Part shown: one piece after another, positions 29,058 to 39,221 of the stretch
Layout: each line of letters starts with the position of its first letter
Numbering within the stretch: position 1 is the stretch's first letter
Source of the DNA: Fusobacterium gastrosuis
Lineage (GTDB): Bacteria; Fusobacteriota; Fusobacteriia; Fusobacteriales; Fusobacteriaceae
Assembly (NCBI RefSeq): GCF_900095285.1
Contig: NZ_LT607734.1
Location: 1,178,001-1,242,000 of the forward strand
Direction: 5' to 3'
Length of the DNA stretch: 64,000 nucleotides
The notes under the pieces: model-generated
Database searches by the model: none
What the model was told of the DNA's origin: nothing
Seen by the model: only the letters and a program-made list of their open reading frames with translations
Made by a program: the position numbers and the translations under genes

Positions 29058-29082
29058 GACGACAATTTTTTGGAAAAAGTTT
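29058..29082 (-). promoter_or_regulatory. ECF-type promoter, probably autoregulatory
   Basis: On the minus strand AAAC (29082-29079) and CGTC (29061-29058) are 17 bases apart. They lie 33 bases before the sigma factor start, the classic -35/-10 pattern of SigW/SigM-type ECF promoters. Recognition by the adjacent sigma factor is inferred. Confidence 0.6.
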
Positions 29083-29099
29083 ATAAAATTATAAAAAAT

Positions 29100-29483
29100 T
29101 TATTCATGTAGTTCCAATGGTAAGTCATCAGGATCTTTGAAAAATGTCATTTTTTTATTTGTATAAGGATCTATTCTAATTGGTTCACAAATAATTCCTT
29201 TTAAATTTAGTTCATTTACAATTTTTTCGATATTTTCAACTTTAAACGCTAAGTGTCTAAGTCCATTTGCTTCAGGATTAGAAAGTCTTTTTGGTGGATT
29301 TTTTATTATGAAAAGTTCTATTTCTATTTCATTGTTCAATATTAAATCTATCTTCCAATCATTTTTATCAATTCTATAATTTTCTCTCAAAACTTTAAAG
29401 CCTAATTTATCCACATAAAATTCTTTTGATTTTTCATAATCAGAACCTATAATTGCTATGTGATGAATTTTATTTAAAAGCAT
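29100..29483 (-). CDS. VOC-superfamily protein (glyoxalase/bleomycin-resistance fold)
   Basis: This 127-residue protein has the two beta-alpha-beta-beta-beta modules of the vicinal oxygen chelate fold. The first begins IHHIAIIGSDYEKSKEFYVDKLGF, the second LRHLAFKVENIEKIVNEL. Candidate metal ligands are the early His in KIHHIAI, the His in LRHLAF and the Glu of the final PLELHE. Similar small proteins are labelled lactoylglutathione lyase-like, but substrates vary widely. It lies 28 bases downstream of ispG and is probably co-transcribed. AGGAGG precedes the start. Confidence 0.82.
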   Translation of the reverse strand: MLLNKIHHIAIIGSDYEKSKEFYVDKLGFKVLRENYRIDKNDWKIDLILNNEIEIELFIIKNPPKRLSNPEANGLRHLAFKVENIEKIVNELNLKGIICEPIRIDPYTNKKMTFFKDPDDLPLELHE

Positions 29484-29511
29484 AATTTATATCCTCCTAG
29501 AAAATAAATTT

Positions 29512-30567
29512 TTATTTTTTTAAATCTTCTCTTATAAGATTTTTTAGCTCTTCTAATAAATCTTTTTCCGAAACTTTTTTTACAATTTCTCCTTTTTTAA
29601 AAAGTATTCCAGTACCACGACCAGCAGCTATACCGTAGTCCGCTTCTTTTGCTTCTCCGGGGCCATTGACAACGCAGCCCATAACTGCAATTGAAAATTT
29701 TCTTTTCTCGTCTTCAAATTCTTTTTCAACTTGTTTAGCCAAATTAATTAAATCTATTTCAGTTCTTCCACAAGTAGGGCAAGAAATTATTTCGACACCT
29801 TCATCAGATAAATCCAAAACTTTTAAAATTTCTTTTGCAACTTTAATTTCTTCAACAGGATTTTCAGTTAAAGAAACTCTCATAGTATCCCCAATGCCAT
29901 CAATAAGCAAAGATCCAATACCAATTGCTGATTTCACTGTTCCTTGAAATTTGGTTCCAGCTTCAGTAACCCCTAAATGTAGTGGGTAATCAGTAAGCTC
30001 AGAGATTTTTCTATAGGCATCTATCATCATTCGGACATTACTAGATTTCAAAGAAATTACTATATCATAGAAACCAAATTTTTCTAAAAGTTTTACATGA
30101 TACATAGCACTTTCCACAAGAGCTTCAGTACATGGTTTTCCATACTTTTCTAAGATTTCTTTCTCAATTGAACCAGAATTAACTCCGATTCTGATAGGAA
30201 TTTTCTTTTCTTTAGCAGCAAGTACAACCTTTTCTACATTTTCATCGGATCCAATATTTCCGGGATTGATTCTTAGTTTGTCAATACCATTTTCTATTGC
30301 AAGTAAAGCAAGTTTATAATCAAAATGTATATCAGCAACAAGCGGAATATTTATTTCTTTTTTTATTTCTTTGATAGCTTCAGCAGCTTTTAAATTATTA
30401 ACAGTAACCCTAACTAATTGGCAGCCAGCTTTTTCAAGTTCATTGATCTGTGTAATAGTGGCTTTAATATCAGCTGTATTTGTGTTAGTCATTGATTGAA
30501 TAATAATATTACTATCTCCACCCATAGAAATATTACCAATCTTCAATAATTTACTTCTTCTCCTCAT
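29512..30567 (-). CDS. ispG: 4-Hydroxy-3-methylbut-2-enyl diphosphate synthase
   Basis: IspG (GcpE) reduces MEcPP to HMBPP in the methylerythritol phosphate isoprenoid route. The 351 residues have the TIM barrel start [15 protein letters not shown] and [12 protein letters not shown], then a C-terminal [4Fe-4S] domain with [11 protein letters not shown] and [10 protein letters not shown]. The typical short bacterial form lacks the plant insert. AAGGAGAGG precedes the ATG. A minus-strand terminator upstream separates it from the M23 peptidase gene. Confidence 0.95.
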   Translation of the reverse strand: MRRRSKLLKIGNISMGGDSNIIIQSMTNTNTADIKATITQINELEKAGCQLVRVTVNNLKAAEAIKEIKKEINIPLVADIHFDYKLALLAIENGIDKLRINPGNIGSDENVEKVVLAAKEKKIPIRIGVNSGSIEKEILEKYGKPCTEALVESAMYHVKLLEKFGFYDIVISLKSSNVRMMIDAYRKISELTDYPLHLGVTEAGTKFQGTVKSAIGIGSLLIDGIGDTMRVSLTENPVEEIKVAKEILKVLDLSDEGVEIISCPTCGRTEIDLINLAKQVEKEFEDEKRKFSIAVMGCVVNGPGEAKEADYGIAAGRGTGILFKKGEIVKKVSEKDLLEELKNLIREDLKK

Positions 30568-30579
30568 AACCTCTCCTTA

Positions 30580-30622
30580 ATTAAAAAATAAAAGAAGTTG
30601 AAGATCATTCTTACAACTTCTT
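30580..30622 (-). terminator. Terminator after the LysM/M23 peptidase gene
   Basis: On the minus strand AAGAAGTTG (30622-30614) pairs with CAACTTCTT (30600-30592), followed by a T-rich tract to about 30580. It ends the miaB-rho-M23 unit. Confidence 0.75.
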
Positions 30623-30682
30623 TGTTTATATATTGTTAAAAAAAATTTAAGTTGTTATAAATAATCTCATAGTAGAGAATTA

Positions 30683-31732
30683 TTATAAATATTTCATAGG
30701 ATTTTTTGGAACACCATCTTTTCTTATTTCAAAATGTAAATGAGGACCGGTTACTCTACCTGAAGCTCCAGTTTTACCAATTAAATCCCCCTTACTAACC
30801 CTTTCACCAACATTAGTGGAAATTACACTTAAATGAGCATATCTTGTTTCATACCCATTTGCATGTTTTATAATAATAATTTTTCCATATCCATTCATGT
30901 ATCCAGCAAAGGAAACAATACCTTCTCTCGAAGCTCTCAAAGGAACATATTTTGCAACTAAATCTACACCAGTATGTAAAATGTATCTCTTTAAAACAGG
31001 ATGGAATCTGTTCCCAAATGGACTGGCAACTCCCGCATATCTTACAGGATGGCCAAAACCAGAGGAACTAGAAGAAGGGTAAGAGTCGGCACCACTAGGA
31101 GAACTTGGACTAGCTTTTGAAGGCTTAGGTGCTTTAGGCTTTTCTTGTGGCTTTTTCTCAGCCTCTTCTAATTGAATAATTTTTTGAAATGTAACACCTT
31201 TTAAAAAGATAGTAGAACCAGCTTTTAATCTTTTTGGGTTAATATCATTAAAATTAACGATATCACTAGTTTTTACTCCGTAAAGTTTAGCGATTTTAGA
31301 AATAGTATCATTTTTTTTAATTTTATAATAAAAACCATCAACAGAAGGGAATGATAAAGTATCACCTTTCTTTAATTTCCCTGTACGAGCCGATTTATTA
31401 TTTAGTTTTATAGTATCAACAGAAATATTAAATTTTTTTGCAATTTTTTGTAAAGTATCACCTGAATTAACAGTATACTTAATTGTTTCAACTTTATTCT
31501 CAGGAACCTTTTCTATTGGTTTGTCAGTAAAATCATACTCTTTTTTGAAAGTTGTAAAGTTTTCTACAACAATTTCTAATCCACCATTATCAGAATCACC
31601 TTGTTGGAAATAGTCTGTAAAATTGGCAGTGTTAAGAATTTCAGTATTTCTAATTCTATATAGCCTTGCTGATAGAATTGCTACTGTTAAAATAAGAGTA
31701 CAAATAAGAATATTTGTAATTATTTTTTTCAT
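30683..31732 (-). CDS. Membrane-anchored LysM / M23 (LytM-type) peptidase
   Basis: This 349-residue cell-wall protein has an N-terminal membrane anchor (about 5-23) and two LysM peptidoglycan-binding repeats near 80-125 and 128-172 (SGDTLQKIAKKFN, KNDTISKIAKLYG). A Pro/Ser-rich linker and a C-terminal M23 domain follow. Zinc ligands look intact: RFHPVLKRY, HTGVD and GPHLHFE. It should be an active endopeptidase cutting peptide crosslinks, or an activator of division amidases. ATG 31732 has GAGG 6 bases upstream; an ATG at 31744 overlaps that site. It follows rho by 8 bases. Confidence 0.92.
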   Translation of the reverse strand: MKKIITNILICTLILTVAILSARLYRIRNTEILNTANFTDYFQQGDSDNGGLEIVVENFTTFKKEYDFTDKPIEKVPENKVETIKYTVNSGDTLQKIAKKFNISVDTIKLNNKSARTGKLKKGDTLSFPSVDGFYYKIKKNDTISKIAKLYGVKTSDIVNFNDINPKRLKAGSTIFLKGVTFQKIIQLEEAEKKPQEKPKAPKPSKASPSSPSGADSYPSSSSSGFGHPVRYAGVASPFGNRFHPVLKRYILHTGVDLVAKYVPLRASREGIVSFAGYMNGYGKIIIIKHANGYETRYAHLSVISTNVGERVSKGDLIGKTGASGRVTGPHLHFEIRKDGVPKNPMKYL

Positions 31733-31740
31733 AGTTAACC

Positions 31741-32973
31741 TCATATTTTGTAAGTATCTAATAATTCTTTATTATTATTAGTTGATTGAATAAGTTTAAT
31801 CAAAGAGGAGGTTGCAATGTTTTTGTTTTCTAAACTTGCCAGATATCTTCTTAACTTCCAAACTTTTTCAATTTCATTTTTATCTAAAAGCAATTCTTCT
31901 TTTCTTGTTCCCGATTTTTCTATATTAATAGCAGGGAAAATTCTTAATTCTGCTAAATTTCTATCCAAATAGATATCACAGTTACCAGTCGATTTAAACT
32001 CTTCATATATAACTTCATCCATTTTACTTCCGGTATCCACTAAAATAGTTGCAATTATAGTTAAACTACCACCATTTTTTATATTTCGAGCAGCTCCAAA
32101 AAAGTTTTTAGGATGATAAAGAGCATGAGGATCAATACCACCTGATAAAAGTTTACCACTAGAAGGAATAACTATATTGTAAGCTCTTGCAAGTCTAGTA
32201 AGAGAATCAAGAAGAATGATTACATTTTCTCCATTTTCAACTTTAGTTTTAGCTTTTTCAATTAAATCTTCAGTAACTTTTATATGATTTTTAGGATCAT
32301 CATCAAATGTTGAAGAGAAAACTTGAGCTCCTATAACATTTTCTTTGATATCAGTAACTTCTTCAGGTCTTTCATCTATTAATAAAATCCAAACTTCACA
32401 GTTTTTATTGTCTTTTATAATTGAATTGGCAATAGAACTAATAAAAGTCGTTTTTCCAGCTTTTGGAGGTGCTATAATAAGAGCTCTTTGCCCCATTCCA
32501 ACAGGACATATTAAATCAAGAATTCTTCCAGTAATATTATTTTTATCAGCCCCTAAAAGAAGTTTTTGAGTAGGATATGTAGGGACAAGTTCTTCAAAAG
32601 GTATTCTTGCCTCAGCAATATCAAGATTAGAGTCGTTAACTTTTAATATTTTTATTATTGCATAGTTTCTTTCATCCGAAACGGGTTTTCTAACTTCACC
32701 AATAACAATATCATTTTTTCTGAGTTTAAATTTTCTAATTTGAGAAGAGGATATATAAATATCCTTTTCAACAGAAGTATTTCTTAAAAACCCATATCCA
32801 TCAGCTATAATATCTAATGTTCCACTAGCTATTAATGTTTCATTTTGTTCAAGATAATTGTTTATGATTGATTTAACGGTATCTTTTTTTGAATTACTTG
32901 GAACTTCTAAGTTTAAGTATTTTGTAATTTCAAGTAAATCTTTTAAAAGAAATTTGTCTAAGATATTATTCAT
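31741..32973 (-). CDS. rho: Transcription termination factor Rho
   Basis: This hexameric RNA helicase terminates untranslated transcripts. The 410-residue protein has an N-terminal helical domain and the RNA-binding OB fold ([14 protein letters not shown]). The ATPase core has Walker [10 protein letters not shown] (about 177), Walker [13 protein letters not shown] and the Q/R loops ([21 protein letters not shown]). No long insertion domain is present. It sits between miaB and the M23 peptidase on the minus strand with short gaps. Confidence 0.97.
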   Translation of the reverse strand: MNNILDKFLLKDLLEITKYLNLEVPSNSKKDTVKSIINNYLEQNETLIASGTLDIIADGYGFLRNTSVEKDIYISSSQIRKFKLRKNDIVIGEVRKPVSDERNYAIIKILKVNDSNLDIAEARIPFEELVPTYPTQKLLLGADKNNITGRILDLICPVGMGQRALIIAPPKAGKTTFISSIANSIIKDNKNCEVWILLIDERPEEVTDIKENVIGAQVFSSTFDDDPKNHIKVTEDLIEKAKTKVENGENVIILLDSLTRLARAYNIVIPSSGKLLSGGIDPHALYHPKNFFGAARNIKNGGSLTIIATILVDTGSKMDEVIYEEFKSTGNCDIYLDRNLAELRIFPAINIEKSGTRKEELLLDKNEIEKVWKLRRYLASLENKNIATSSLIKLIQSTNNNKELLDTYKI

Positions 32974-33004
32974 AGTTATAATTCCCCTTTTCTTTGATTT
33001 AACT

Positions 33005-34312
33005 CTAAATTATATCACCATAAAGAGTCCATGTTTTACATTCATTAATTTTTATATTTACAAATTGACCTTTTAAAGAAATATCTCCTTTAAAAAGAAC
33101 AACTTTGTTAGTTGAAGTTCTTCCAGATAAAATTTCTTTATTTTTTTTGCTAGGTCCTTCAACTAATACTCTAACAATTTTGTTTTTGTATGTTTGACTT
33201 TCATTATAAGAACATTCATTTTGTACTTCTATAAGTCGTTGTAATCTCTCTTTTTTTACTTCTTCATCAATTTGATCTTCCATTGTTGCTGCTTTTGTAC
33301 CTTTTCTTATAGAATACATAAACATAAAAGAATTATCAAAACTAATTTGCTTTACAACATCTATTGTATCTAAAAAATCTTCTTCTGTTTCTCCAGGAAA
33401 ACCAACAATTATGTCAGCAGTAAGTGCAACGCCAGGAATTTTTTCTTTTATCTTTTTAGCAAGAGCTATGTATTTTTCTTTTGTATATCCCCGATTCATT
33501 TTCCTAAGAATTTTAGTTGAACCAGATTGCAAAGGAAGATGAAGGCATCTAGAAATTTTTTCATTTTTTGCAATTACATCTATAACATCATCTGTGAAAT
33601 CTCTAGGATGTGGAGAAACAAATCTAACTATAAAGTCACCTTCTACTTTACATATTTCATCCAATAATTTTGCAAAAGTATCTCCATTCTTAAAATCTTT
33701 CCCGTAAGAATTTACATTTTGTCCTAGTAAGACAATTTCTTTTGAACCTTTTTTTACATATTGTTCAACATCATGAATAATCTCACTTAGAGGGACCGAT
33801 CTTTCTCTTCCTCTAACATAAGGAACTATACAGAATGTACAGAAGTTATTACATCCATAGGAAATAGAAATTGAGGCAGTTTGATCTGATTCAAATTCAG
33901 CATCCAACCTTGGTGGTAATTCATCTTCATTATCGGTATAAACTTCATGTTCACCTTCATTATTTTCAATTTTTTCAATTGCTTGCGGGATTCTTCCAAT
34001 ATTTTGATTTCCCATAACTATATCAATTATTGGGAATTTTTTTATTAATTCTCTTCCTTGTTCTTGAGCAAAGCAACCAGTAACTCCAATAATAGTTCCT
34101 TTTCTTTCTTTTAAGTGTTTTAGCTCTCCAAGTTTTCCAAAAATTTGAGTAGCTGCTCCTTCTCTGACTGTACATGTATTTAAAAAAACTGCGTCAGAAT
34201 CTTCTATATCATCAGTGACTGTATATCCTAAATTTTGAAAAATTTTTTTAATTTTTGCACTTTCATTTACGTTCATCTGACATCCGTAAGTAATAATTGA
34301 TGCCTTTTTCAC
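33005..34312 (-). CDS. miaB: tRNA-2-methylthio-N6-dimethylallyladenosine synthase
   Basis: MiaB is a radical-SAM methylthiotransferase that modifies i6A37 of tRNAs reading UNN codons. The N-terminal UPF0004 domain has [15 protein letters not shown] and GCFAQ cysteines. The radical-SAM core has [19 protein letters not shown] near residue 155. A C-terminal TRAM domain follows. GTG 34312 is the likely start, with GGAGG 5 bases upstream, giving 435 residues. A longer reading from 34348 (TTG) has no such site. Confidence 0.95.
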   Translation of the reverse strand: MKKASIITYGCQMNVNESAKIKKIFQNLGYTVTDDIEDSDAVFLNTCTVREGAATQIFGKLGELKHLKERKGTIIGVTGCFAQEQGRELIKKFPIIDIVMGNQNIGRIPQAIEKIENNEGEHEVYTDNEDELPPRLDAEFESDQTASISISYGCNNFCTFCIVPYVRGRERSVPLSEIIHDVEQYVKKGSKEIVLLGQNVNSYGKDFKNGDTFAKLLDEICKVEGDFIVRFVSPHPRDFTDDVIDVIAKNEKISRCLHLPLQSGSTKILRKMNRGYTKEKYIALAKKIKEKIPGVALTADIIVGFPGETEEDFLDTIDVVKQISFDNSFMFMYSIRKGTKAATMEDQIDEEVKKERLQRLIEVQNECSYNESQTYKNKIVRVLVEGPSKKNKEILSGRTSTNKVVLFKGDISLKGQFVNIKINECKTWTLYGDII

Positions 34313-34350
34313 AATGTCCTCCACTTCTAAAAATAAAATTTTATACAATT

Positions 34351-34371
34351 AATATGTTATTATAACATATT
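34351..34371. repeat. 21-bp perfect palindrome between miaB and polA
   Basis: AATATGTTAT (34351-34360) and ATAACATATT (34362-34371) flank a single T. On the minus strand it contains TATAAT (34364-34359), a possible -10 for miaB, so a regulator could act here. The rest of 34372-34540 is featureless AT-rich sequence. Confidence 0.5.
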
Positions 34372-34540
34372 TTAATTTAATAAAAAATAAAATTATTTAT
34401 ACAGAAATAATTTTGTTTCTAAAATAATTTTATAAAAAATTATAATTTTTAACATCTTACTAATATTAGACTTTTTAAATTAAAAATAAGTTTATAAAAA
34501 ATAATAAATATTAAAATAAAAACCTAAAAAAATAAATATA

Positions 34541-34549
34541 TGGTATAAT
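34541..34549 (+). promoter_or_regulatory. Extended -10 promoter element before polA
   Basis: TGGTATAAT (34541-34549) lies 32 bases before the polA ATG. No convincing -35 hexamer is visible in the AT-rich flank. Confidence 0.5.
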
Positions 34550-34581
34550 TATAAAGTTAAATTAATAAATTGGAGGGAAAA

Positions 34582-37311
34582 ATGAAAAAAGCTGTTCTTT
34601 TAGATGTAAGTGCCATAATGTATAGAGCATATTTTGCAAATATGAATTTTAGAACTAAGAATGAACCAACAGGGGCTGTGTATGGTTTTGTAAATACTTT
34701 AATGAGCATTTTGAAAGAATTTGAGCCAGATTATGTTGCAGCAGCTTTCGATGTAAAAAGATCTTCTTTAAAAAGAACAGAAATTTTTGGTGAGTATAAA
34801 TCAAATAGAGAATCAGCACCTGAAGATTTAATTTTACAAATTCCAAGAATAGAAGAATTACTGGATGCTTTTAATATAAAAAGATACAAAATAGATGGCT
34901 ATGAAGCTGATGATGTATTAGGAAGTTTAGCTAAAAAAATATCCTCTGAAGGAGTAGAAGTCTATATAGTTACAGGAGATAAGGATTTATCTCAAATAGT
35001 TGATGAAAATATTAATATTGCTCTATTAGGAAAAGGGATAGAAGGAGAAAAATTCGGAATTTTAAAAACAAATGAAGATGTAGTGAATTATTTAGGAGTT
35101 TATCCAGATAAAATTCCTGATTTGTTTGGACTTATTGGAGATAAAAGTGATGGAATTCCGGGTGTAACTAAAATTGGAGAAAAAAAAGCTTTAGCTATAT
35201 TTTCAAAATATGATAGTCTTGAAAAAATTTATGAAAACATAAATGATTTAAAAAATATAGATGGAATAGGACCATCTCTTATAAAAAACTTAGTTTCAGA
35301 AAAAGAAATAGCTTTTATGAGTAGGGAATTGGCTAAAATTTTTACAAATTTAGATCTTAAGTATGAATTGGAAAATTTAAGATTTAGTATGGATAGAGCA
35401 AGGCTTTATAAATTATTTAAAGAATTGGACTTTAAAATGTTTATAAAAAAGTTTGAGTTGGAACCTGAAGTTTCTCAAGGCACTTTATTCCAAGCAAATA
35501 TTTTTCAAGAAAAAGAAGTAGAGAATGAGAAAGCTGAATCGAAAAATTATGATAAAGAAATAGGTATAAAAATGCAAGATAGAGAATTTATACTTGTAGA
35601 TGGTATAAATATTCTTGAAGAGCAGAAACAATATCTGGGAAATTATACTAAGATAGCAAGTATCTATTATGAAGAAACCGGAATAGCAATAAGTACAGAA
35701 GATAGAGATTTTTATTTCCCATTGTTTCATCAAGGGCTTTTAAATCAAAATATTGAAAAGGAAATTTTAATAGATTTTATTCAAAATTTGGATATAAAAT
35801 TTATAGCATACAATATAAAAAATATTTTAAATATGGATTTTAAATTTAAAAATATTCAAATGGATTTAATGATAGCCTATCATTTAATAAGTTCTCAAAC
35901 AAAAGTTGACCCTTTAATGCCGATTTCAGAATATTCATCCATTGAAGTAAAAGATTTTAAAACAGTGTTTGGCAAGCAGGAAGGTGCTTTAATTTCAACT
36001 GAGGAATATGGGAAATATTTAACAAAAATAAGCTTAGGATTATTAGATATATATGATGAAATAGAAAAACTTCTTTTAGAAAATGATTTAAAAGATGTTT
36101 TACATGAAATAGAAATGCCTTTGATAGAAGTTCTTTCATATATGGAAAAAAATGGTATAAAAATAGATAAGAATTATTTTAAAAATTATTCTCTGGAATT
36201 GGAATTAGATTTATCAAAGATAGAAAAAGAAATTTATGAGGAAGCAGGAGAAATATTTAATATTAACTCTCCAAAGCAACTAGGAGAAATTCTTTTTGAA
36301 AAGATGAATTTACCTAGTGGAAAAAAGACAAAGACTGGTTTTTCAACTGATGTAAGTGTTTTAGAAGATTTGGACTATATGGGATATAATATAGCTAGAT
36401 TAATTTTAGAATACAGAAAGTTAAATAAATTAAAAAATACCTATGTAGATACTCTACCTACTATGGTTGATGAATTTTCTAGAATTCATACCACTTTCAA
36501 TCAAATAGGGACTGTAACAGGAAGATTATCATCTTTTGAGCCTAATTTACAAAATATTCCAGTAAAAACAGATAATGGAATAAAAATAAGGGAAGGATTT
36601 GTAGCTGATGAAGATACTTTATTGATGAGTATAGACTATTCACAAGTAGAATTAAGAGTCTTAGCTTCATTATCAAAAGATTCTAATCTGCTAGAAGCAT
36701 ATAGAGAGAAAAAAGATTTGCATAGTTTGACAGCTAGAAAAATTTTTAATTTGTCAAATGATGAAGAAGTTTCAAGAGAGCAAAGAATAATAGCAAAAAT
36801 TATTAATTTTAGTATAATTTATGGAAAAACAGCCTTTGGTTTATCAAAAGAATTAAAAATTCCAGTGAAGGAAGCCTCTGAATATATTAACAAATATTTT
36901 GAACAATATCCGAGAGTAACAACTTTTGAAAAAGAAATAATAGAGTTTGCAGAAGAAAATGGCTTTGTAAAAACACTTTTCGGAAGAAAAAGATTCATCA
37001 GTGGAATTACTTCAAAAAATAGAAATATAAAGTCACAGGCAGAAAGAATGGCTGTAAATACTGTTATTCAAGGAACAGCGGCAGAAGTTTTAAAAAAAGT
37101 TATGATAGAAATATATAAACTTTTAAAAGACAAAGAAGATATAAAATTACTTTTACAAGTTCATGATGAACTTATATTTGAGGTAAAAAAAGTAGCTCTT
37201 GAAAAATATACTCAGTTATTATCAAAAATAATGATAGAAACTGTAAAATTAGAAGATGTAGAATTAGAAATAAATATAAATAGTGGGAAAAATTGGGCTG
37301 AAGCTAAGTAA
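34582..37311 (+). CDS. polA: DNA polymerase I
   Basis: This repair and Okazaki-fragment-processing polymerase has 909 residues. The 5'-3' exonuclease domain (1 to about 290) has YEADDVLGSLA, TGDKDLSQ and GLIGDKSDGIPG. The central 3'-5' exonuclease-like domain (about 315-500) lacks a recognisable DxE metal motif and looks inactive, as in Taq and Bacillus Pol I. The polymerase domain (about 530-909) has DYSQVELRVLA (motif A), KIINFSIIYGKTAFGL (motif B) and LLQVHDELIFEV (motif C). ATG 34582 has TGGAGGG upstream; a TTG at 34570 is part of that site. It probably heads a unit with whiA, ribF, scpA and murJ. Confidence 0.96.
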   Translation: MKKAVLLDVSAIMYRAYFANMNFRTKNEPTGAVYGFVNTLMSILKEFEPDYVAAAFDVKRSSLKRTEIFGEYKSNRESAPEDLILQIPRIEELLDAFNIKRYKIDGYEADDVLGSLAKKISSEGVEVYIVTGDKDLSQIVDENINIALLGKGIEGEKFGILKTNEDVVNYLGVYPDKIPDLFGLIGDKSDGIPGVTKIGEKKALAIFSKYDSLEKIYENINDLKNIDGIGPSLIKNLVSEKEIAFMSRELAKIFTNLDLKYELENLRFSMDRARLYKLFKELDFKMFIKKFELEPEVSQGTLFQANIFQEKEVENEKAESKNYDKEIGIKMQDREFILVDGINILEEQKQYLGNYTKIASIYYEETGIAISTEDRDFYFPLFHQGLLNQNIEKEILIDFIQNLDIKFIAYNIKNILNMDFKFKNIQMDLMIAYHLISSQTKVDPLMPISEYSSIEVKDFKTVFGKQEGALISTEEYGKYLTKISLGLLDIYDEIEKLLLENDLKDVLHEIEMPLIEVLSYMEKNGIKIDKNYFKNYSLELELDLSKIEKEIYEEAGEIFNINSPKQLGEILFEKMNLPSGKKTKTGFSTDVSVLEDLDYMGYNIARLILEYRKLNKLKNTYVDTLPTMVDEFSRIHTTFNQIGTVTGRLSSFEPNLQNIPVKTDNGIKIREGFVADEDTLLMSIDYSQVELRVLASLSKDSNLLEAYREKKDLHSLTARKIFNLSNDEEVSREQRIIAKIINFSIIYGKTAFGLSKELKIPVKEASEYINKYFEQYPRVTTFEKEIIEFAEENGFVKTLFGRKRFISGITSKNRNIKSQAERMAVNTVIQGTAAEVLKKVMIEIYKLLKDKEDIKLLLQVHDELIFEVKKVALEKYTQLLSKIMIETVKLEDVELEININSGKNWAEAK

Positions 37312-37346
37312 ATATGATGAAATAAATATTTTCAAAGGAGAAATTT

Positions 37347-38243
37347 GTGTCATATAGTTCAAATGTAAAATTAGAAATTACTAAAAAACTACCAACTACG
37401 AATTTAGAATGTTTGGCAGAACTTTTTGGCATGCTAGAAAGTAAGAGTGCTATTTTTAATGACTATATTGAAATAAAAATAGAAAACTCTACTTTTGCCA
37501 AAAGAGCTTATGCGCTTTTAAAAAATATCAGTACATTGAAAATAGGTATAAAATATTCGGTTTCTAAAAAATTTACTGAACATAACATTTATACAATAAC
37601 AGTATATAAACAAAAAGGAATTAAAGAGTTTATAAAAAAAATATATTTTTCATACCTAGATATTCAACAAAATGAAGAAATTTTTAAAGGTTATATAAGA
37701 GGAATTTTTATAAGTTGTGGGTATATAAAAGATCCTAAAAAAGAGTATTCTTTAGATTTTTTTATGGATAATGAGGAGATGGCAGATAAAATTTATACTC
37801 TTTTAGTTAATAAAAAGAAAAAAGTAGCTAAAACTAAAAAGAAAAATAAAATTTTAGTTTACTTAAGAAATTCGGAAGATATAATGGATATATTGGTTAT
37901 AATAGATGCTATGCAGCATTTTTTTGACTTTGAGGAAACAACCATTATAAAAAATATAAAAAATAAAACTATAAGAGAAATGAATTGGGAAGTGGCTAAT
38001 GAAACTAAAACTTTAAATACTGGAAATAGTCAGATAAAAATGATAAGATACATAGGAGAAAAATTAGGACTTAATAATTTAACCCCTGTTTTAGAAGAAG
38101 CAGCATATGTTAGATTGAATAATCCAGAAAGTTCTTTACAGGAATTGGCAGACATGATAAAAATATCTAAATCTGGAATAAGAAATAGATTTAGAAGAAT
38201 AGAAGAAATATATAATACTTTGTTGGAAGAAAATGAGAATTAG
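37347..38243 (+). CDS. whiA: WhiA-type DNA-binding protein (LAGLIDADG-like + HTH)
   Basis: This 298-residue protein has an N-terminal WhiA domain and LAGLIDADG-like homing-endonuclease fold (IFKGYIRGIFISCGYIKDPKKEYSLDF at 105-131, split by motif). The C-terminal helix-turn-helix reads LTPVLEEAAYVRLNNPESS followed by LQELADMIKISKSGIRNRFRR. In Gram-positives WhiA affects sporulation, chromosome segregation and division. The role in this lineage is not established. It starts with GTG (AAAGGAG upstream), 35 bases after polA. Confidence 0.9.
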   Translation: MSYSSNVKLEITKKLPTTNLECLAELFGMLESKSAIFNDYIEIKIENSTFAKRAYALLKNISTLKIGIKYSVSKKFTEHNIYTITVYKQKGIKEFIKKIYFSYLDIQQNEEIFKGYIRGIFISCGYIKDPKKEYSLDFFMDNEEMADKIYTLLVNKKKKVAKTKKKNKILVYLRNSEDIMDILVIIDAMQHFFDFEETTIIKNIKNKTIREMNWEVANETKTLNTGNSQIKMIRYIGEKLGLNNLTPVLEEAAYVRLNNPESSLQELADMIKISKSGIRNRFRRIEEIYNTLLEENEN

Positions 38244-38261
38244 TTAGGGGAGAAAGCATAA

Positions 38262-39221
38262 ATGATAGTTATTAATGATATACTTACATCTAAATTTAAT
38301 TTTGAAGATACTTATGTTGCAATAGGAAATTTTGATGGAGTACATTATGGGCATAAAAAATTAATAAGAGAAACTGTGAAAAAAGCAAAGAATGACAATA
38401 AGATGTCAGTTGTATTTACATTTGAAAATCATCCCATGGAAATTTTGAATAAAGGGAAGAAATTTAATTATATAAACACAATTGAAGAAAAATTATATCT
38501 GTTAGAATCACTGGGAGTTGACTGTGTGGTTTCGCAAAAGCTTGATGAAAACTTTTTAGAATATAGTCCCCTTGAATTTGTCAGAATTCTAAAAAATAAA
38601 TTAAAAGTTAAAGAGATTTTTGTTGGTTTTAATTTCTCGTTTGGGAAAGGTGGCTTAGGAAGAACAAGTGATTTAAAATATTTAGCAGAACTTCATAATA
38701 TATCAGTAACAGAAGTAGAACCTATAATGATAGATAACGAAGTGGTTAGTTCTTCTTTGATCAGAAAAAAAATATTAAATTCAGATTTTGATGGAGCCAT
38801 AAAATTTTTAGGACATCCGATGATTGTGATAGGAGAAGTTATACATGGAAGAAAAATTGCCAGAAAACTTGGTTTTCCAACAGCAAATATTGAAATAAAT
38901 AATAGGTTATATCCGCCTTATGGAATATATGGAGCCTGTTTACAAATAGAGGACAAAGATTCAGAAGTACTATATGGGGTAGTAAATGTGGGTATTAACC
39001 CTACTTTAAAATCAGGAGAACTTAGTTTAGAAGTTCATATTTTGGATTTTGATAGAGAAATATATGGTAAAAAGCTATATATTCAAATAGTTGAATTTAT
39101 GAGAGAAGAAAAGAAATTTAATTCTGTTGATGAATTAAAAGCAACTATAGCAGCTGATGTTGAAAAATGGAGAAAAAGAAAAAGTGAGATAAAAAATGGA
39201 AGTTTTGTTGAAATTAGATAA
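38262..39221 (+). CDS. ribF: Bifunctional riboflavin kinase / FAD synthetase
   Basis: RibF phosphorylates riboflavin to FMN and adenylates it to FAD. The N-terminal nucleotidyltransferase domain (about 15-170) has IGNFDGVHYGHKKLI, the HxGH-type site, and later VSSSLIRKKI. The C-terminal riboflavin kinase domain (about 180-305) has HGRKIARKLGFPTANIE and YGVVNVGINPT. The 319-residue length is normal. Its end overlaps scpA by 26 bases. Confidence 0.96.
   Translation: MIVINDILTSKFNFEDTYVAIGNFDGVHYGHKKLIRETVKKAKNDNKMSVVFTFENHPMEILNKGKKFNYINTIEEKLYLLESLGVDCVVSQKLDENFLEYSPLEFVRILKNKLKVKEIFVGFNFSFGKGGLGRTSDLKYLAELHNISVTEVEPIMIDNEVVSSSLIRKKILNSDFDGAIKFLGHPMIVIGEVIHGRKIARKLGFPTANIEINNRLYPPYGIYGACLQIEDKDSEVLYGVVNVGINPTLKSGELSLEVHILDFDREIYGKKLYIQIVEFMREEKKFNSVDELKATIAADVEKWRKRKSEIKNGSFVEIR

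Noticed and set aside
34570..34581. TTG start for polA
   Set aside because: It is part of the TGGAGGG ribosome binding site; ATG 34582 begins the normal Pol I N-terminus.
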